Of a DNA stretch of 64,000 nt, positions 48,813 to 59,746 are shown one piece after another. The notes under the pieces are model-generated. The model did not search any database. It saw only the letters and a program-made list of their open reading frames with translations, and was not told the DNA's origin. How positions within the stretch are numbered: position 1 is the stretch's first letter; the number at the start of each line of letters is the position of its first letter. The stretch spans positions 1,526,951 through 1,590,950 of the forward strand of contig NC_009420.2 of the NCBI RefSeq assembly GCF_000002875.2. The letters are read 5' to 3'. This stretch comes from Leishmania infantum JPCM5 (lineage: Eukaryota > Euglenozoa > Kinetoplastea > Trypanosomatida > Trypanosomatidae). The position numbers were made by a program, and so were the translations under genes.

Positions 48813-50265
48813 GCGCTTCAACCGCGTGCTATGGCGTAGGTGAAGCCGTCAAGGTGGGTGAGCAAGATGGGAACACTAACGAAAATCTTCAGCGAAGGAA
48901 AGTCGATGACGGATGAGGGGGAGGGGACGGAGCAGAAAAGAACTAGTGGATCTTCACGGCTACACATGCTTGTTGCATGTGTCTTTTGCCTGTCCTTGCC
49001 TTGTCACCATTGAAGCCCACTTCCTCGGCGTGCTGTTCCTACCCCCCCCCCCCCCACCACCACCACCTCAAGAGAGCCGCCCTCGTTGCAGACTTTCTGG
49101 CGCTCTTCTGTTTTGCATCTCTAAAGCACTGTCTTATACTTTGAGTACAGAGCAAGCAACGTTTCAGCCGTATAATACCTCTGTATGTGCCCCTGAAACA
49201 CAGATACAGACCGGAAAAGGGGGCCGTCGCATCACACTCGGGCGTGTACTCTCTGGCAGCAGCACCTTTTTTTTTGGTGCTGCTTCCGTCCTCGTTCGTG
49301 TATGTGTGTGGTTGGGCGGGTGTTGGCGCGAGTATTTGCGGCCCTTTTCGTCTTGCCCTTTTTGTGTTACTTGCTCGTTTGCATTCACTTTTCTGCGGAT
49401 TTTTCAAGCGTGGATATGCCCGCCCCCTTCCCGCCCCTCTTCTCCTGTGATGGCTGCTTGCTCTCTTCCATCTCGACGCTTGCATGCCTGCGTGCAGGTA
49501 TGCGCCCCTTGTACTGTCACGTCACACAAAACGGTGCCTTCCAGCACGCACACGCGCACATAGGCAATCATGAGAGAGGCGGCCCAGACTCACCGGCGAG
49601 CAGTCCCATCGGGTATACCAAGGGGCGTCTCTCTCTGCTCTTCCTCTCTCGCTTTCTTTCACACATCCGGACGCGCAGTCATGTTGGGGGGCGCAACGGC
49701 GTCGTTCAGCGTCATTAATGACTAGCTTTCCCTCTTCTTCCCCCTTCATTGGGCTTCTTCTACTGCTTTGCTATTTCTTGTTCTTTGTGCCGTCTCTTTA
49801 TTCTTCTGCTCCCCAGGGCGTCGTTTTTTTTTTCATCTATTCAGCTCTGGCCTTGTGTATCCATGTGCCCGGGTCATGACTGCATGTATAAGCATTGCGT
49901 GTGTGCTTGTGTGTGTGTGTGTGTGTCTGTGTGTAGGCCATTCCCCATGTTTCTTGTGTGTTCCTGAATGGCCTGTTTCTCTTTTCTTTTTCTTTCATGT
50001 GGCCCATATGTGTCTGGCGTCTGCGCTGGGGCACCGCAAGTGCCCATTGGGTAAAGAGTGCTGGTGCGTTTGCATACGTGTGTACACCGGGTATCTGCGT
50101 TGCGTCGCGCATAGTTGCACACTACCTCATGTGTGAAGTTTTCTTTCCTTCTGTGATGACTCGGTCGTGCTTCTTCTTTTTGTGAAGACGAGGGAGGAGG
50201 GAGAAGTGAGGATGGGACGTTGCTCCCTCTTCTGTCTCCGTCGCTCTGTTTCGCTCTTTTTTGTG

Positions 50266-50293
50266 TTTTTATTTTATTTTATTATTATTATTG
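50266..50293 (+). promoter_or_regulatory. AU-rich element in a probable 3' UTR
   Basis: Repeats of attttatttt followed by (att)4, about 28 nt of pure A/T. AU-rich elements can control mRNA stability; a link to the amastin-like gene at 48213 is inferred only from position. Confidence 0.3.
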
Positions 50294-52342
50294 TATGTGC
50301 CAAAGGGGTTTTGCGGATGCAGATCTGTTGTTTTTTTTTGTTTTTTTTTTTTGGTCCGACAAACAATGAACATGAGGCACGCGGAGAGCGGCGTAGACAA
50401 GCACTTCAAAGATGGTCGCTCACACACTCGCTCCCTTTCTAGCCTATTTGGGCCTCTGTGTCTTTGCTGTGTGCCACATATGTTTTGTGCGAGTTTATGT
50501 ATGTTATTGTGTTTTGTTTCGTACGGTTTATGTGTTTGGGTTGCTTCCTGTGCACGTGAGTTCCCCTTCCCTCCATACTTTTTTTTCGTCTCCTTCGGTC
50601 TTTCTCTTGCTGATTTCGTCATGCCGCTTTTCTCGGTAATGAGTTTTCACTTGAGGTGGGGTGTGGAGGGAGGGGGTCTATCCGGTTGCACTCCACGGCC
50701 CTCCTCGCTACCGGCACCATCATCACTCGCCTGTCCAAATGTTCTCCGGCCTCTTCTCTCCGGTGTCCTTCCTTGTCTACCCTCCGCCGTTCCAGGCGTG
50801 CGCCGCACGGATGCGGTCCCCGCAAACAAAAAATCTCACGGCATCCACCCTAGCGCCGGCGGAGAGGCAGACGCGGCAGCAGATGATCGGTGGGGATGAA
50901 CAAGAAGGCGGCAGAAAAGGGGAAAGCTCGCTGCCCCTTTGCATTATGGTGCAGCGCGTCGACTGCGTCGTCGACAACGATGCCTCACTCTTTCGCGCTC
51001 TTGGCCTCTTTGACTGCAGCCGCATCTGCATGAACGCGCACATGGCATTCATCGGTGTATCGCTTTTTCTTTTTTTTCGGCGCGTCTTTTTTTTTGCTTT
51101 TCACTATTTGAAGGGAAAACACTCAAAGAAGGGTTGAAAAGGTCAGGCAGAAGTCGAGCACTGCAGCCAAGTCGGAAAGGCTGAAGGAGTGAACGCAGAA
51201 AAAAAAGAAAACAGGAAGCCGCAGCATCACAGCGAGGGGACAAGGGCAGTGAGTAATAGCTGTTCTCCCCTTCCCTCACTCTGTAGTCTTTCTCCACGAC
51301 CACACTTTTCTCGCCTGTGCTGCGTAGAGGCCGCACGCATCCCTGCTAAAGGACGAGGAAGAATGCGACGAGGGTGAGGGCGGAGAAGTCGGAAGAGCTG
51401 GTAGAGAGGCGAAGAAACTCACCAGTCTCACGCGCATACTCGCTTTTTGTTTGTTTAACTTTGATGAGTGAAGTGTGCAAACGAAGGAGAGGCTGGTAGC
51501 ATTCAAGTTCGGCTCAGATTTTGGCTGTTTGCTGGTGTGTGTTTTTGCTGCCCGCACTCATCAGCTCAGCATGGAAGAGATGAGGCGAAGACTGTCGCTC
51601 ATGTTCTGCCTTTTTATCTCATTCTAATGACCATGCGTTCCCCCACCAGCCCCTCGTGCACATTCTTATTCGGCCTCTCTCTCTTGACGCTACATCTCTG
51701 TGTGTGCGGGTGTTCGTGTGCTGGCTGCTCCTTTATGTCTCCGTCTTGCTAGCTCTTTTTTTCTCTGCCTTTTCTTTCTTTCCCCTACACCCTTGCCTCC
51801 TCCCTCCCTCTCCTGTCCTCTCTCGCGCCCCACTCCCACTCCCCCTCCACAAATGCGCCATTCTTTATGTAACGGGTGGCACAGGGGGTGCTTCGAGAAA
51901 CGAGGGGAAGAGGAAAGGGTCGGCAGTCGTGGTCGCACGCGTGTTGGCCGTCCCTGTATCGGTGAAGGTATTTTTTTTTTTGGACTAATCTGAAGGTGCA
52001 TATAGTTGCTTGTTTTCCTTCCGTGTGTGTGTGCGTGTGTGTGGTTAGGGGAACCGGCTTCGTCATTTTTTCTTCAGCGGGCAAATACAGAAGCGCGCGA
52101 CGCGACGAGCGGGGGCCTCCTCCATTCCTGGGCAGCGGTAGCGTGGGCGTGGAGCCGTGGAGCGCCGCCTTGTGTGGTTTCCACAGAGCAGGGATTGAGG
52201 CGGACACATGTGGTCGCTACAGACGCAGAGAGAGAAAAACTCTTCATGGGCGGCCTCTGCGACAAAGTCGGTACTCGGCAAAGACATGATTGACCAGTTT
52301 TTCGTTGGGCTAACACCCTCTCCACCTGCTCGCTGTCATTTT

Positions 52343-52427
52343 GCTTGGCCACCTCTCCCCTCCTTCTCTCCGTCATTCACTCTATGCCTGCCTGTTGCTG
52401 TGCGTTACCTCGTGTGTCGCCGCACAG
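52343..52427 (+). promoter_or_regulatory. Spliced-leader acceptor that decides the start of the RPA12 gene
   Basis: Long C/T-rich region ending in cacAG at 52426-52427. The in-frame ATG at 52208 lies upstream of it, so the start is ATG 52481. Confidence 0.5.
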
Positions 52428-52480
52428 AAGCACGTCTCTTGAACAAAGCAGCTGCTGTCATCACACGCGCCACAAATACA

Positions 52481-53050
52481 ATGTCAGCGTCTTCCGAGGC
52501 AGCGAAGCTGCAAACACCGCCACAGCAGCGGCAGGTGCACTACATATCTGATAACGTGTACTCACTCGGAACTCTTAGTTGCGCCGTCTGTGGCCAGACC
52601 TTCCCGATTCACACGAACGCGTGCCAGCGCAGCACCTGCGGCTGGTGCGGAACTCTGCACGAGCCCGGCACGCACTCGGCGCTTCAGAAGCATCATCGCG
52701 CCATGCGCAGGACAAGCGATGGTGTCAAAACGAGCAGCAAGATGTGCTCCCTGGACACCAGCGCTGCTCTCTTCTTCACCGAGAAGGAAGTGACCGCCGC
52801 AGTGGAATACATTCGCCAGACGCTGGGTGGCACGTCGCCCTTTGGGGCAGCTCCCGGCGCCGTTGGTGGAGCCAAGAGTGCCGGCATTACCGAGGTGGAT
52901 AATCGCATTATTGAGGAAGCCTTCTGCGAGACGTGCGGTGTCCACCGCCCCTGCAAGACCTTTGCCCGGCAAACGCGTAGCGCGGATGAGGGTCAGACAA
53001 TTTTCTTTCAGTGCACCAAGTGCAGCTCGGAGTGGCAGCAGAACTCTTAA
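52481..53050 (+). CDS. RPA12: RNA polymerase I subunit RPA12 (A12.2-type, two zinc ribbons)
   Basis: 189 residues from the first ATG after the acceptor. N-terminal zinc ribbon with C34-x2-C37 and C53-x2-C56 (an extra C48). The C-terminal TFIIS-type ribbon has C149-x2-C152 and C178-x2-C181 and carries the RNA-cleavage hairpin TRSADEG (165-171), where D169 and E170 reach the polymerase active site. Retention of D-E rules out the RPB9 type, which lacks it. Pol III RPC11 also has it; the length (about 110 residues in RPC11) and the long linker between ribbons favour the Pol I subunit, though the linker is longer than in yeast A12.2 (125 residues). Pol I makes rRNA in the nucleolus. C-terminus ends directly after the ribbon (SSEWQQNS), as in the family. 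Confidence 0.8.
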   Translation: MSASSEAAKLQTPPQQRQVHYISDNVYSLGTLSCAVCGQTFPIHTNACQRSTCGWCGTLHEPGTHSALQKHHRAMRRTSDGVKTSSKMCSLDTSAALFFTEKEVTAAVEYIRQTLGGTSPFGAAPGAVGGAKSAGITEVDNRIIEEAFCETCGVHRPCKTFARQTRSADEGQTIFFQCTKCSSEWQQNS

Positions 53051-53841
53051 GAGGTCGGCCGTGACGCCCCACGGCCTCATCCCAGTTTCTCAAGTCGTCA
53101 CGACAACAACGCTTAGGGGACGGAAAAGAGTTCGCGTTTGTCCTCGTGCGTTCCTCCTCCCTTTATTCTTCTCCGCTTTCGGCATCGGTGCTGGTGCATG
53201 TTTGCATGTGTATGCGTGTGTGTGTGCGTCTTTTCTGTGCGATCAACGTCTCCTCCGTAACTGTGGCTAACAGGATTCTCAACCTCCCAATATGTCGCCG
53301 TCAGAGTGATCATGCCCCATCACATCACCTCTTGTCGTCTCTGAGCAAGACTAGAAAGCGAACCTCTTTTATTGAGGGCGGTGTCTATTGGGGGACGTCT
53401 ACGAGATCACTTCGCCCCGTCTGCCTCCCTCTCTTGCCGTTGTGAGTCTGCATATGTACAACGCGGCACTCGTTCCTCTCTGCTTATACTTGTCCATGCA
53501 CTTCTTTCTTGACCTTGCGTCTGTGGTACTTTGTATGTGTGTGTGGGGGGGGGGGGCAACTCCTCTCTCGGATGTGTCGCTCACCTGCTCGAATGCACAC
53601 GCAGTGGCGATTGCGTGGTGCCAAGCGCTGGTGCTTACTCTACCCTGTGAGTTTGCGAGAGTGTCGTGGTGGCCGACGCTGCAGTTTGAACCTGTGAGTC
53701 GCTGCGCTGCTTCATCGCGAAGATACGAAAGCGAGAAAGCGCGCGTTGAGGAGGTCTGCGCAGTTTCGTGTTTTTTTCTCTTTCTCTCACTCTAGGTCAT
53801 CTGACAAGAAAAGGGTCTAACATAAGCGACTTTAGACTCCG
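53051..53841 (+). other. Intergenic spacer
   Basis: 791 bp, non-coding; G-run at 53544-53555 and the acceptor of the next gene at its end. Confidence 0.6.
53770..53795 (+). promoter_or_regulatory. Predicted spliced-leader acceptor
   Basis: Textbook site: uninterrupted T/C tract 53770-53792 then tAG at 53794-53795, 46 nt before the ATG at 53842. Confidence 0.65.
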
Positions 53842-55806
53842 ATGGTGCTGGCTGGTGAATCTCGCACAGCCTCGGCGGCTGCGCAGAAGCCAGCTGCGGC
53901 TTCAACACTTTCTCCGTACCCGCCGCATCCGGCTGGGGGCGTCGGCGCAAGCGCCATGACAAAGAGCGCCACGCAGGCTTCCTCCACAGCTTCGCCGGCG
54001 GCGGCTAACGCGGCTTCAGCAAAGGAGGCGTCCAGCACGATTGGTGATCTTGCCGCCACGACGGCGCCGGTGGAGTGCTTGCTGCAGATCGGCCAGCCGA
54101 GCTTCTCCACGCAGCTCGACTTCATTAAGGTAAACCGCGCGGTGGCCTCTCTGGAGCGCGCGGTGGAGCGACTAGAGCTGCTCAGCCTTCTAGATGCCGC
54201 CGGCCCCACCCCAGGTATGGAGGGAAGCCACCAAAATGCGAATGGCACGAGAACTGCTTCGAGTGCGATAGCTGTTGCTGCGGCGTCGACAGCCAGCTTT
54301 TATCCGCACAACTCATCGCGTGGACCCGCCGTGCTGGCGGGCGTCGCCCACGACGCGAGCGTCGCCACCGCGCAGAAGGTGGCGGAGGTGCTGGCAGTCA
54401 CTCAGCAGCAGCGTGGCTGCGGACGCGCGTCGGTGCTCGAGTTGCTCGCGGAGCTGCGGGTGTTGGAGCGCCGCTACGGGGAGCTGTTAACCCAGGATCA
54501 GCCAACCGTGCTCCTCCACCCTGGGGAACCGCAGCTGCATCCCAAGTGCTTCGCACACGTTCGCGACCCCTCGAAGGCGGCTTTGCAACGGGAGCTAGCC
54601 TTGGTGTCTAACCGACTTCGAGATACGAATCGTCTCCTCTGTACACAGCTACAGGACAACCCTCAAGACGCGGACAACTGGGCCAAGGTGTGCAATGGAC
54701 GACGGGAGCTGACGGCGTTACTGAAAGAGGCGATCAAAGAGCTGACCGTGGGATACAAGGAAGCCCTGCAGACCCAGCAGCTCCGACAGCAGCAGCACCA
54801 GGCAAACGCTGTCCTCGACGGTGGTCTTCGGCAAAGCATCGCCCAGACCGGCGTCGGCGAGGACGCTCACTTCGGTCATGTGGCATTCAACGGCGCTGGT
54901 GCCTTCGGGCTCGCCCGGAGCGACAGTAGGCCATCTTCCACGGTCGGCGGTGGTGCCGTCTCCACCGAGAGCGGGTCGCGGGCCTCCGTCTTTCTCAAAT
55001 GCTTTGGCAGCAATTTGCAGCGACCTCGCGTGTCGCGAGTGGTACAGCAGGGGCCGCGCATCCCGCTCTCTTCGTCTTACCAGCAGTTCGCCGTGAAGAT
55101 TCTGCAGGAAGAGGCGTCGCAGCGCTGGGCGGATGATGTGCTGGCCAAGGAGCGCGCGCTAAATCAAAACGTGAAGCAGCTGCAGGTGGACCTTGTGCGT
55201 GAGCGTGAGCTGAAGGACAAGGAGGTTGCGGAACGCCTCGCCCGCATCTCGGCATTGAAGGTAGAGCTGCACAAGCTAAAAACTGCCTTGCAGCAGCGCA
55301 GTGAGGCAGCCAAGGCCTGCGGTGAAGCGGCCACTGAAAACCTTCAGCGTGAGGGCGCCGCCGAGGTGCGGGACGTGAGAAAAGCGATACAGCAGGATGA
55401 GCAGCTGCTCTCCATCGGCGCCACGACGCACGAAGTGTTTAGCGCGTACCTACACGAACGCACTACCGCAATGGACTCGTTGGCTGGCGAGTGGGAAGCC
55501 AAGACGCTCCATGAGCTCAAGAAGAAGGAGGCAGCAAAAATCGACGCGGAGGGGAGTCGCCAGGCGTGTGCGCAGCGTCTCACAGACCTCGAGCACGAGC
55601 GAGACGCTCAGCAGGAACTCAAGGGGCAGCGCGACTCTGCGCAAAAGGCAGAGGAGGACGCACGGAGGCGAGCTGAAGAGCAGCGGGACGCCGAGTACGC
55701 GGCAGCGTCGGTGCTGGAGGCCGCGCTTAAGGCCATGATGACGCGACAAACCATCAGCAAGCTACAGAAGAGCTCCAAAAAGAAAAAGAAGAAGGCGGCA
55801 AGCTAA
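53842..55806 (+). CDS. DRC10/IQCD-like dynein regulatory complex protein
   Basis: 654 residues. After an Ala-rich N-terminus, a helix at about 92-114 (FIKVNRAVASLERAVERLEL) parallels the DRC10 segment with 'KVELVTLL'. A second helical block at about 245-310 (LRDTNRLLCTQLQDNPQDAD, then LLKEAIKELTVGYKEAL) parallels the DRC10 'NVLRLLLSNPQ ... LIELR' region. The last 240 residues are coiled coil (about 415-640). The C-terminus has the form of a degenerate IQ helix followed by a lysine tail (LEAALKAMMTRQTISKLQKS then KKKKKK), as in DRC9 and DRC10. The nexin-dynein regulatory complex sits between axonemal doublets and controls flagellar beating. DRC9 (IQCG) is the main alternative, since the two are related in build. 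Homopolymeric Ala/Gln-rich loops separate the conserved parts. Confidence 0.6.
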   Translation: MVLAGESRTASAAAQKPAAASTLSPYPPHPAGGVGASAMTKSATQASSTASPAAANAASAKEASSTIGDLAATTAPVECLLQIGQPSFSTQLDFIKVNRAVASLERAVERLELLSLLDAAGPTPGMEGSHQNANGTRTASSAIAVAAASTASFYPHNSSRGPAVLAGVAHDASVATAQKVAEVLAVTQQQRGCGRASVLELLAELRVLERRYGELLTQDQPTVLLHPGEPQLHPKCFAHVRDPSKAALQRELALVSNRLRDTNRLLCTQLQDNPQDADNWAKVCNGRRELTALLKEAIKELTVGYKEALQTQQLRQQQHQANAVLDGGLRQSIAQTGVGEDAHFGHVAFNGAGAFGLARSDSRPSSTVGGGAVSTESGSRASVFLKCFGSNLQRPRVSRVVQQGPRIPLSSSYQQFAVKILQEEASQRWADDVLAKERALNQNVKQLQVDLVRERELKDKEVAERLARISALKVELHKLKTALQQRSEAAKACGEAATENLQREGAAEVRDVRKAIQQDEQLLSIGATTHEVFSAYLHERTTAMDSLAGEWEAKTLHELKKKEAAKIDAEGSRQACAQRLTDLEHERDAQQELKGQRDSAQKAEEDARRRAEEQRDAEYAAASVLEAALKAMMTRQTISKLQKSSKKKKKKAAS

Positions 55807-56940
55807 TCTGGAATACGAGACTGCCCATGCTATCCACACGCGTCATCCCTGTGCGCTTGTTTTCTTCTGTGAGTCTGCGTGTGCTGTGTAGAGCGTGTAT
55901 GCCACAGTTGCAGTAGCAGCGACAGCATCCGCAGCAAGTGCCTCTGAGCCACGGACACGTGACGAGCACATCCATGTAAATAAGGTGGTTCTCTTGTTTT
56001 TCTTTTGCTTTCCTCTTGCAACGTATGTACATGCACCCCTCTGTCCTCTCCATCGCTGTTTTTGTGTGTGTATGTGTTGTTGCGGCCATTGTGCTGGTGC
56101 TGCGCGCACCTACGACTGGTTATCGGGGGGATGGAGGGAGGGAGAGAGGTTTGCGGCAGATACGTGTGTCTGTCCACCTTGGCCCTGCGTACGTGCGTGT
56201 GTGTGTGTGTGTGTCTTGGCGTATTGTCTGTGTCTGTTGACGAATATGCAGGCACATATGCACACAAGACGCCTCCCACATACCAGCAGTACACACAGAG
56301 CGAGAGGTGGATTGCTCTGCCCTTTTTTTTTTCGCGTGCGTCGTCGTCGTGCGCAGGCTAACGGGCACTGCAGCAAAGCGCGTGAGGCACGTATATCGGG
56401 CGCTTCCTCTTCGTCCCGCACTGAAGGCTGTACCGGAGGCGAGGGTGAGCACAAACGATTCTACACGCATATGAGCACTGACGGCGAGGCCCAGACGCCC
56501 TCATGCCCACGAGGCAGCGACGCTGTTCTGAGGGCCGTCGCTTCGAGGTGTCCGTGGGGCGTAGTCGGTGGGGGTGGGAAGAAAAGGGGGGTGCACCACG
56601 TCCGCTGTCAAACAACAGCGCACCTGGCGTGCCCCTCTGTTTGCAGAAGGGCACACTCCCCCACATGAATGCGCATTCTTATCTTTGATCTCTGACTTGG
56701 TCCCGTTCGCCCTCGCCCTTCCTGCAACGATCGCTACCTGTGCATGGCAGAGGTTGGAGGCGGTCATCATCAAGCACCGACACGCATAGGTGCACACTAA
56801 CGTGTCGGACAAGCACATCAGCAGGTGTGAATTCGCTGGAAACAATAGCTTGTCTCCTCGCGCCTGAAAGTCGGTGCTGTTCTTTGTTCTCACAGCAGCA
56901 CGGCTCTCCGTTGAGAGCGCCTCTTCACGTACGCGGAAGC
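55807..56940 (+). other. Intergenic spacer
   Basis: Non-coding; GT repeats around 56192-56215. The in-frame upstream extension of the next gene from 56740 crosses a splice acceptor and is excluded. Confidence 0.6.
56876..56895 (+). promoter_or_regulatory. Spliced-leader acceptor that decides the start of the next gene
   Basis: tgttctttgttctcacAG-type site, AG at 56894-56895, 45 nt before ATG 56941. It removes the earlier in-frame ATG at 56740. Confidence 0.55.
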
Positions 56941-57921
56941 ATGTCCAAGGACAAAAGGCCTCGCCTGGCAAAGAAGGCCGGCAAGGCATCCAACAGAAAA
57001 CGAAAGCGGGTAACCTCTTTGCCGACTGCGGCGCCCGTTCACCGGGCCCCTCGGATGCAACATGCGGAAAGCACACCCGCTGCCCCCAAGTCCATTGAAG
57101 ACGTTGCTCGTCTGTTCATCGGGGTGGGCAAAAGCAGCAGCAACGGTGACGAAGCGTACGCGAGCACGGAGAGCATCAGCCTACAAATAAAGAGGGCAAA
57201 GGCCTCTATGAGGCGACTCCGCGAAGGCGCAGCGAACGGGGCAGGGGAAAGGAACTCACCGATGAAACGGCAAAAACGTTCCACAACCGGTACACTGTCG
57301 TCTGCGACCACGAACAACACGATGGCGTTCGAGAGGAAGGCGCGCAGGCAGCCAAAAGTGGCGGAGCGATATGAGGATGATGAAGACGACGAGGAGGATG
57401 TCGAACTGTCAAAGGCTGTACAGGCACAGACGCTGAGCTTCCTGCAGCACTTGAACTCGAAGAGTAGCAAAGCCTTCTGGGGGCTGCGCGACGTCGCGCA
57501 AGGTAAGTTATCCGCAGCAGCAGCCACGACTGCCACGTCATCCTCGTCCCAACTCCCGTCATTCTCGAGAACGAAGGCTGCGAAGGGCAACGCCAAGGGG
57601 GCGAAGAAGGTGGCAGATGACGGAGAGCAGCTATGGCGCGTTGGTGGCCCGTACATCTCCAGTGGCCAGGCCGATGACACCGATGAGAGTAAGCGGGAAC
57701 GCGGCCGCACCAGCGACTCCGAATCGCAGAGCTCCACGAGCAGCAGCGAGCCGTCCTGGGTGACGGACAGCAGCGAAGACGAGAACTACGACGAGGCGGA
57801 AAGCGCTCCAGTCGCCGCTGGCGCCACGAGCCGACGCAATGCCGCGGAGCCGCTAAAGCGAGGCGGCGGTGGTGGCCGCCTATTCCAGGGCGGCGGCGAT
57901 GGCGTCTGGGACGAAGATTGA
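56941..57921 (+). CDS. Hypothetical basic/acidic protein, probably nuclear or nucleolar
   Basis: 326 residues. Highly basic N-terminus with several nuclear-localisation-type clusters (KDKRPRLAKKAGKASNRKRK). A short helical segment follows (SIEDVARLFIGVGKS), then another basic helix (LQIKRAKASMRRLREG), an acidic run (about 141-150, DDEDDEEDVE) followed by a helix (LSKAVQAQTLSFLQHLNSKS), and a Ser/Asp/Glu-rich tail ending GGDGVWDED. No enzymatic domain. Alternating basic and acidic low-complexity blocks are common in nucleolar and ribosome-biogenesis proteins, which is the most I would infer. Start chosen at the first ATG after the acceptor. Confidence 0.7.
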   Translation: MSKDKRPRLAKKAGKASNRKRKRVTSLPTAAPVHRAPRMQHAESTPAAPKSIEDVARLFIGVGKSSSNGDEAYASTESISLQIKRAKASMRRLREGAANGAGERNSPMKRQKRSTTGTLSSATTNNTMAFERKARRQPKVAERYEDDEDDEEDVELSKAVQAQTLSFLQHLNSKSSKAFWGLRDVAQGKLSAAAATTATSSSSQLPSFSRTKAAKGNAKGAKKVADDGEQLWRVGGPYISSGQADDTDESKRERGRTSDSESQSSTSSSEPSWVTDSSEDENYDEAESAPVAAGATSRRNAAEPLKRGGGGGRLFQGGGDGVWDED

Positions 57922-58723
57922 TTTGACGACGGAGGCATGGGCGAGCGCCTTTAGAAAGACCAGTATATGCTCTGCTGGTGGGCAGAGAGTGAAGAGCATA
58001 TCTGTACGTGGGTTCGGAAAGCTTCCATGCACCGCTGTGTGACTGCTTCCTGGCTGGTATCGACTACCGGGCCGCATTACGCACAAAAAAGATGGCGCAC
58101 GGATGTGCTTCAGAGAAGAGAGGTGTGTGCGACGGCAGATGGATTGGTAAAGAGCGGCAACTTTCCTGTCTCCTGCCCAGTCATTCCCGCGTAGCTGTAC
58201 AGCGTGGAGGCGCAACACGCACATTACAAAGAGTAGTGTGCCTCATGTAACGAGTGATACGCTTGTCGCTTTCACATCGGGCATGCACGTGCGTGGGCGT
58301 TAGCGTGCAGCCTTGCTTCTCCTCCCTCCCTCTCCTCTCTTATGTTGGCTTGCCAAACTCCATTCATGGCTGCTCCGCTGTCGGTTTTTCTCGTTTCTTT
58401 TTTTTTTTGCATCGCCACTCCTTCAACTCCCTCTGTCCTTCTCATTTTATTTTTGGCACTACACATCGGTCACTTCCTCCCTCACCCTCCCAAACACATA
58501 CACCCACGCACGTGCATGGAACGCCAGTGCTTCCTATCGACATACACACTCTCAAAGACGAGTGGTCCCGTCATTACCCGCACACCCCACTATCATTTTT
58601 CTTTTGCAGTATTATCTCTCTTATCCCTCACGGAGGTATTTCTCGCTCGCATATAAACACGCGTGCCTACCGCCCCCCTAACCCACTCCATACACACAAA
58701 CACTGCCGCACGTCCTCTGAAGC
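57922..58723 (+). other. Intergenic spacer
   Basis: 802 bp, non-coding, T/C-rich from 58310 onward. Confidence 0.6.
58591..58609 (+). promoter_or_regulatory. Predicted spliced-leader acceptor
   Basis: tatcatttttcttttgcAG-type site with AG at 58608-58609; a 5' UTR of 114 nt to ATG 58724. Confidence 0.65.
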
Positions 58724-59746
58724 ATGTCGTCTCCCAGCAGCTTCAAGAAGCTTCAGGTCGTCTCCCTCTCCAAAGACTTCCGCAGCTCCACCTCCGTCGT
58801 TGAGGCGCAGCTGCCGGAGGAAGTGCCGGAGGGGATGGTTCGCGTGTCTGTCAAGTACGCCGGCGTCAACGCGAGCGACTTGAACTTCACGAATGGTTCG
58901 TACCTCAAGAACGCGCGGCCACCCTTCGACTGTGGATTCGAGGCGGCCGGCACAGTGGTGAAGATCGGTGCCGGTGTCGCGAACGTGAAGGAGGGTGACC
59001 CCGTCGTGCTAATGCAGTACGGCTGTTTTGCTGAGTTCCTCGACGCACCTGCAGAGATATGTATACCAGTGCCAGAGTTGAAGCCTGAGTACATTGTGCT
59101 CCCTGTCAGCGCTCTCACGGCCGCCGTCGCGCTTGGCGAGGTGGGTCGCGTAAAGAAGGACGACGTGGCGCTGGTGACGGCGGCGGCCGGTGGCACGGGC
59201 CAGATCGCGGTGCAGTTGCTCAAGCACGTCTACGGTTGCACGGTGATTGGCACCTGCTCCTCCGAGGAGAAGGCCCGGTTCCTCAAGAGCATTGGCTGCG
59301 ACCACGTTATCAACTACAAGACGGAGAGCCTTGACAGCCGCCTGCACATGCTTTGTCCGAAAGGCGTGGATGTCGTCTACGAGTGCGTTGGCGGCCAGAC
59401 TTTCAACGATGCCGTCCGCCACGTCGCCGTGCACGGCCGTGTTGTGATCATCGGCTCCATTTCGAGCTACAAGAGCGGTGAAGCGGTGCCCTTTTCGCAC
59501 CCCAGCGGCACCTCGATGACGATGCTGCTCCTAACCAAGTCTGCGTCCCTGAACGGTTTCTTCCTTCCGCAGTTCTACGACGTCATCCCGAAGTACATGG
59601 CAAGCCTGCTGCAGTACCTCAAGGCCGGCCAGGTCAAGCTCTTCGTGGACGAGAAGGTGTTTCATGGATTGAGCAGTGTCGCAGACGCCGTTGATCATCT
59701 GTACTCGGGCACGAGCTGCGGCAAAGTCTTGGTTGAAATCCAGTAG
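58724..59746 (+). CDS. Zinc-independent medium-chain reductase, ZADH2/PTGR3-like (quinone oxidoreductase family)
   Basis: 340 residues, full length for the family. GroES-like domain in the first 120 residues (YAGVNASDLNFTNGSY, then PPFDCGFEAAGTVVKIGAGV). The Rossmann domain has the NADPH-binding AAAGGTGQ at 153-160, then GTCSSEEKARFLKSIGCDHV and INYKTE, VDVVYECVGG and VVIIGSIS. These blocks match human PTGR3/ZADH2 closely (VNASD, GFE, TAAAGGTGQ, GTCSS-EK..FLKS-GCD, INYKTE, VDVVYE-VGG). It lacks the zinc-ligand cysteine cluster of true alcohol dehydrogenases. Relatives use NADPH to reduce alkenals, quinones or 15-keto-prostaglandins; the physiological substrate here is unknown. The vertebrate enzyme carries a peroxisomal signal; this C-terminus (VLVEIQ) does not, so a cytosolic site is likely. 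Confidence 0.85.
   Translation: MSSPSSFKKLQVVSLSKDFRSSTSVVEAQLPEEVPEGMVRVSVKYAGVNASDLNFTNGSYLKNARPPFDCGFEAAGTVVKIGAGVANVKEGDPVVLMQYGCFAEFLDAPAEICIPVPELKPEYIVLPVSALTAAVALGEVGRVKKDDVALVTAAAGGTGQIAVQLLKHVYGCTVIGTCSSEEKARFLKSIGCDHVINYKTESLDSRLHMLCPKGVDVVYECVGGQTFNDAVRHVAVHGRVVIIGSISSYKSGEAVPFSHPSGTSMTMLLLTKSASLNGFFLPQFYDVIPKYMASLLQYLKAGQVKLFVDEKVFHGLSSVADAVDHLYSGTSCGKVLVEIQ

Larger units (their letters stand above)
48813..52480 (+). other. Long intergenic spacer / probable amastin-like 3' UTR
   Basis: 3.7 kb with no convincing gene; the longest frames (for example 50261-50899) encode Phe/Cys/Leu-rich products typical of translated T-rich DNA. Contains a C-run at 49041-49054, GT repeats at 49910-49934, and an A/T-only stretch at 50266-50293 that stands out in this GC-rich genome. 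Confidence 0.55.

Noticed and set aside
50261..50899. 212-codon open frame in the long spacer
   Set aside because: Phe/Cys/Leu-rich product of T-rich DNA, no start context, no domain.
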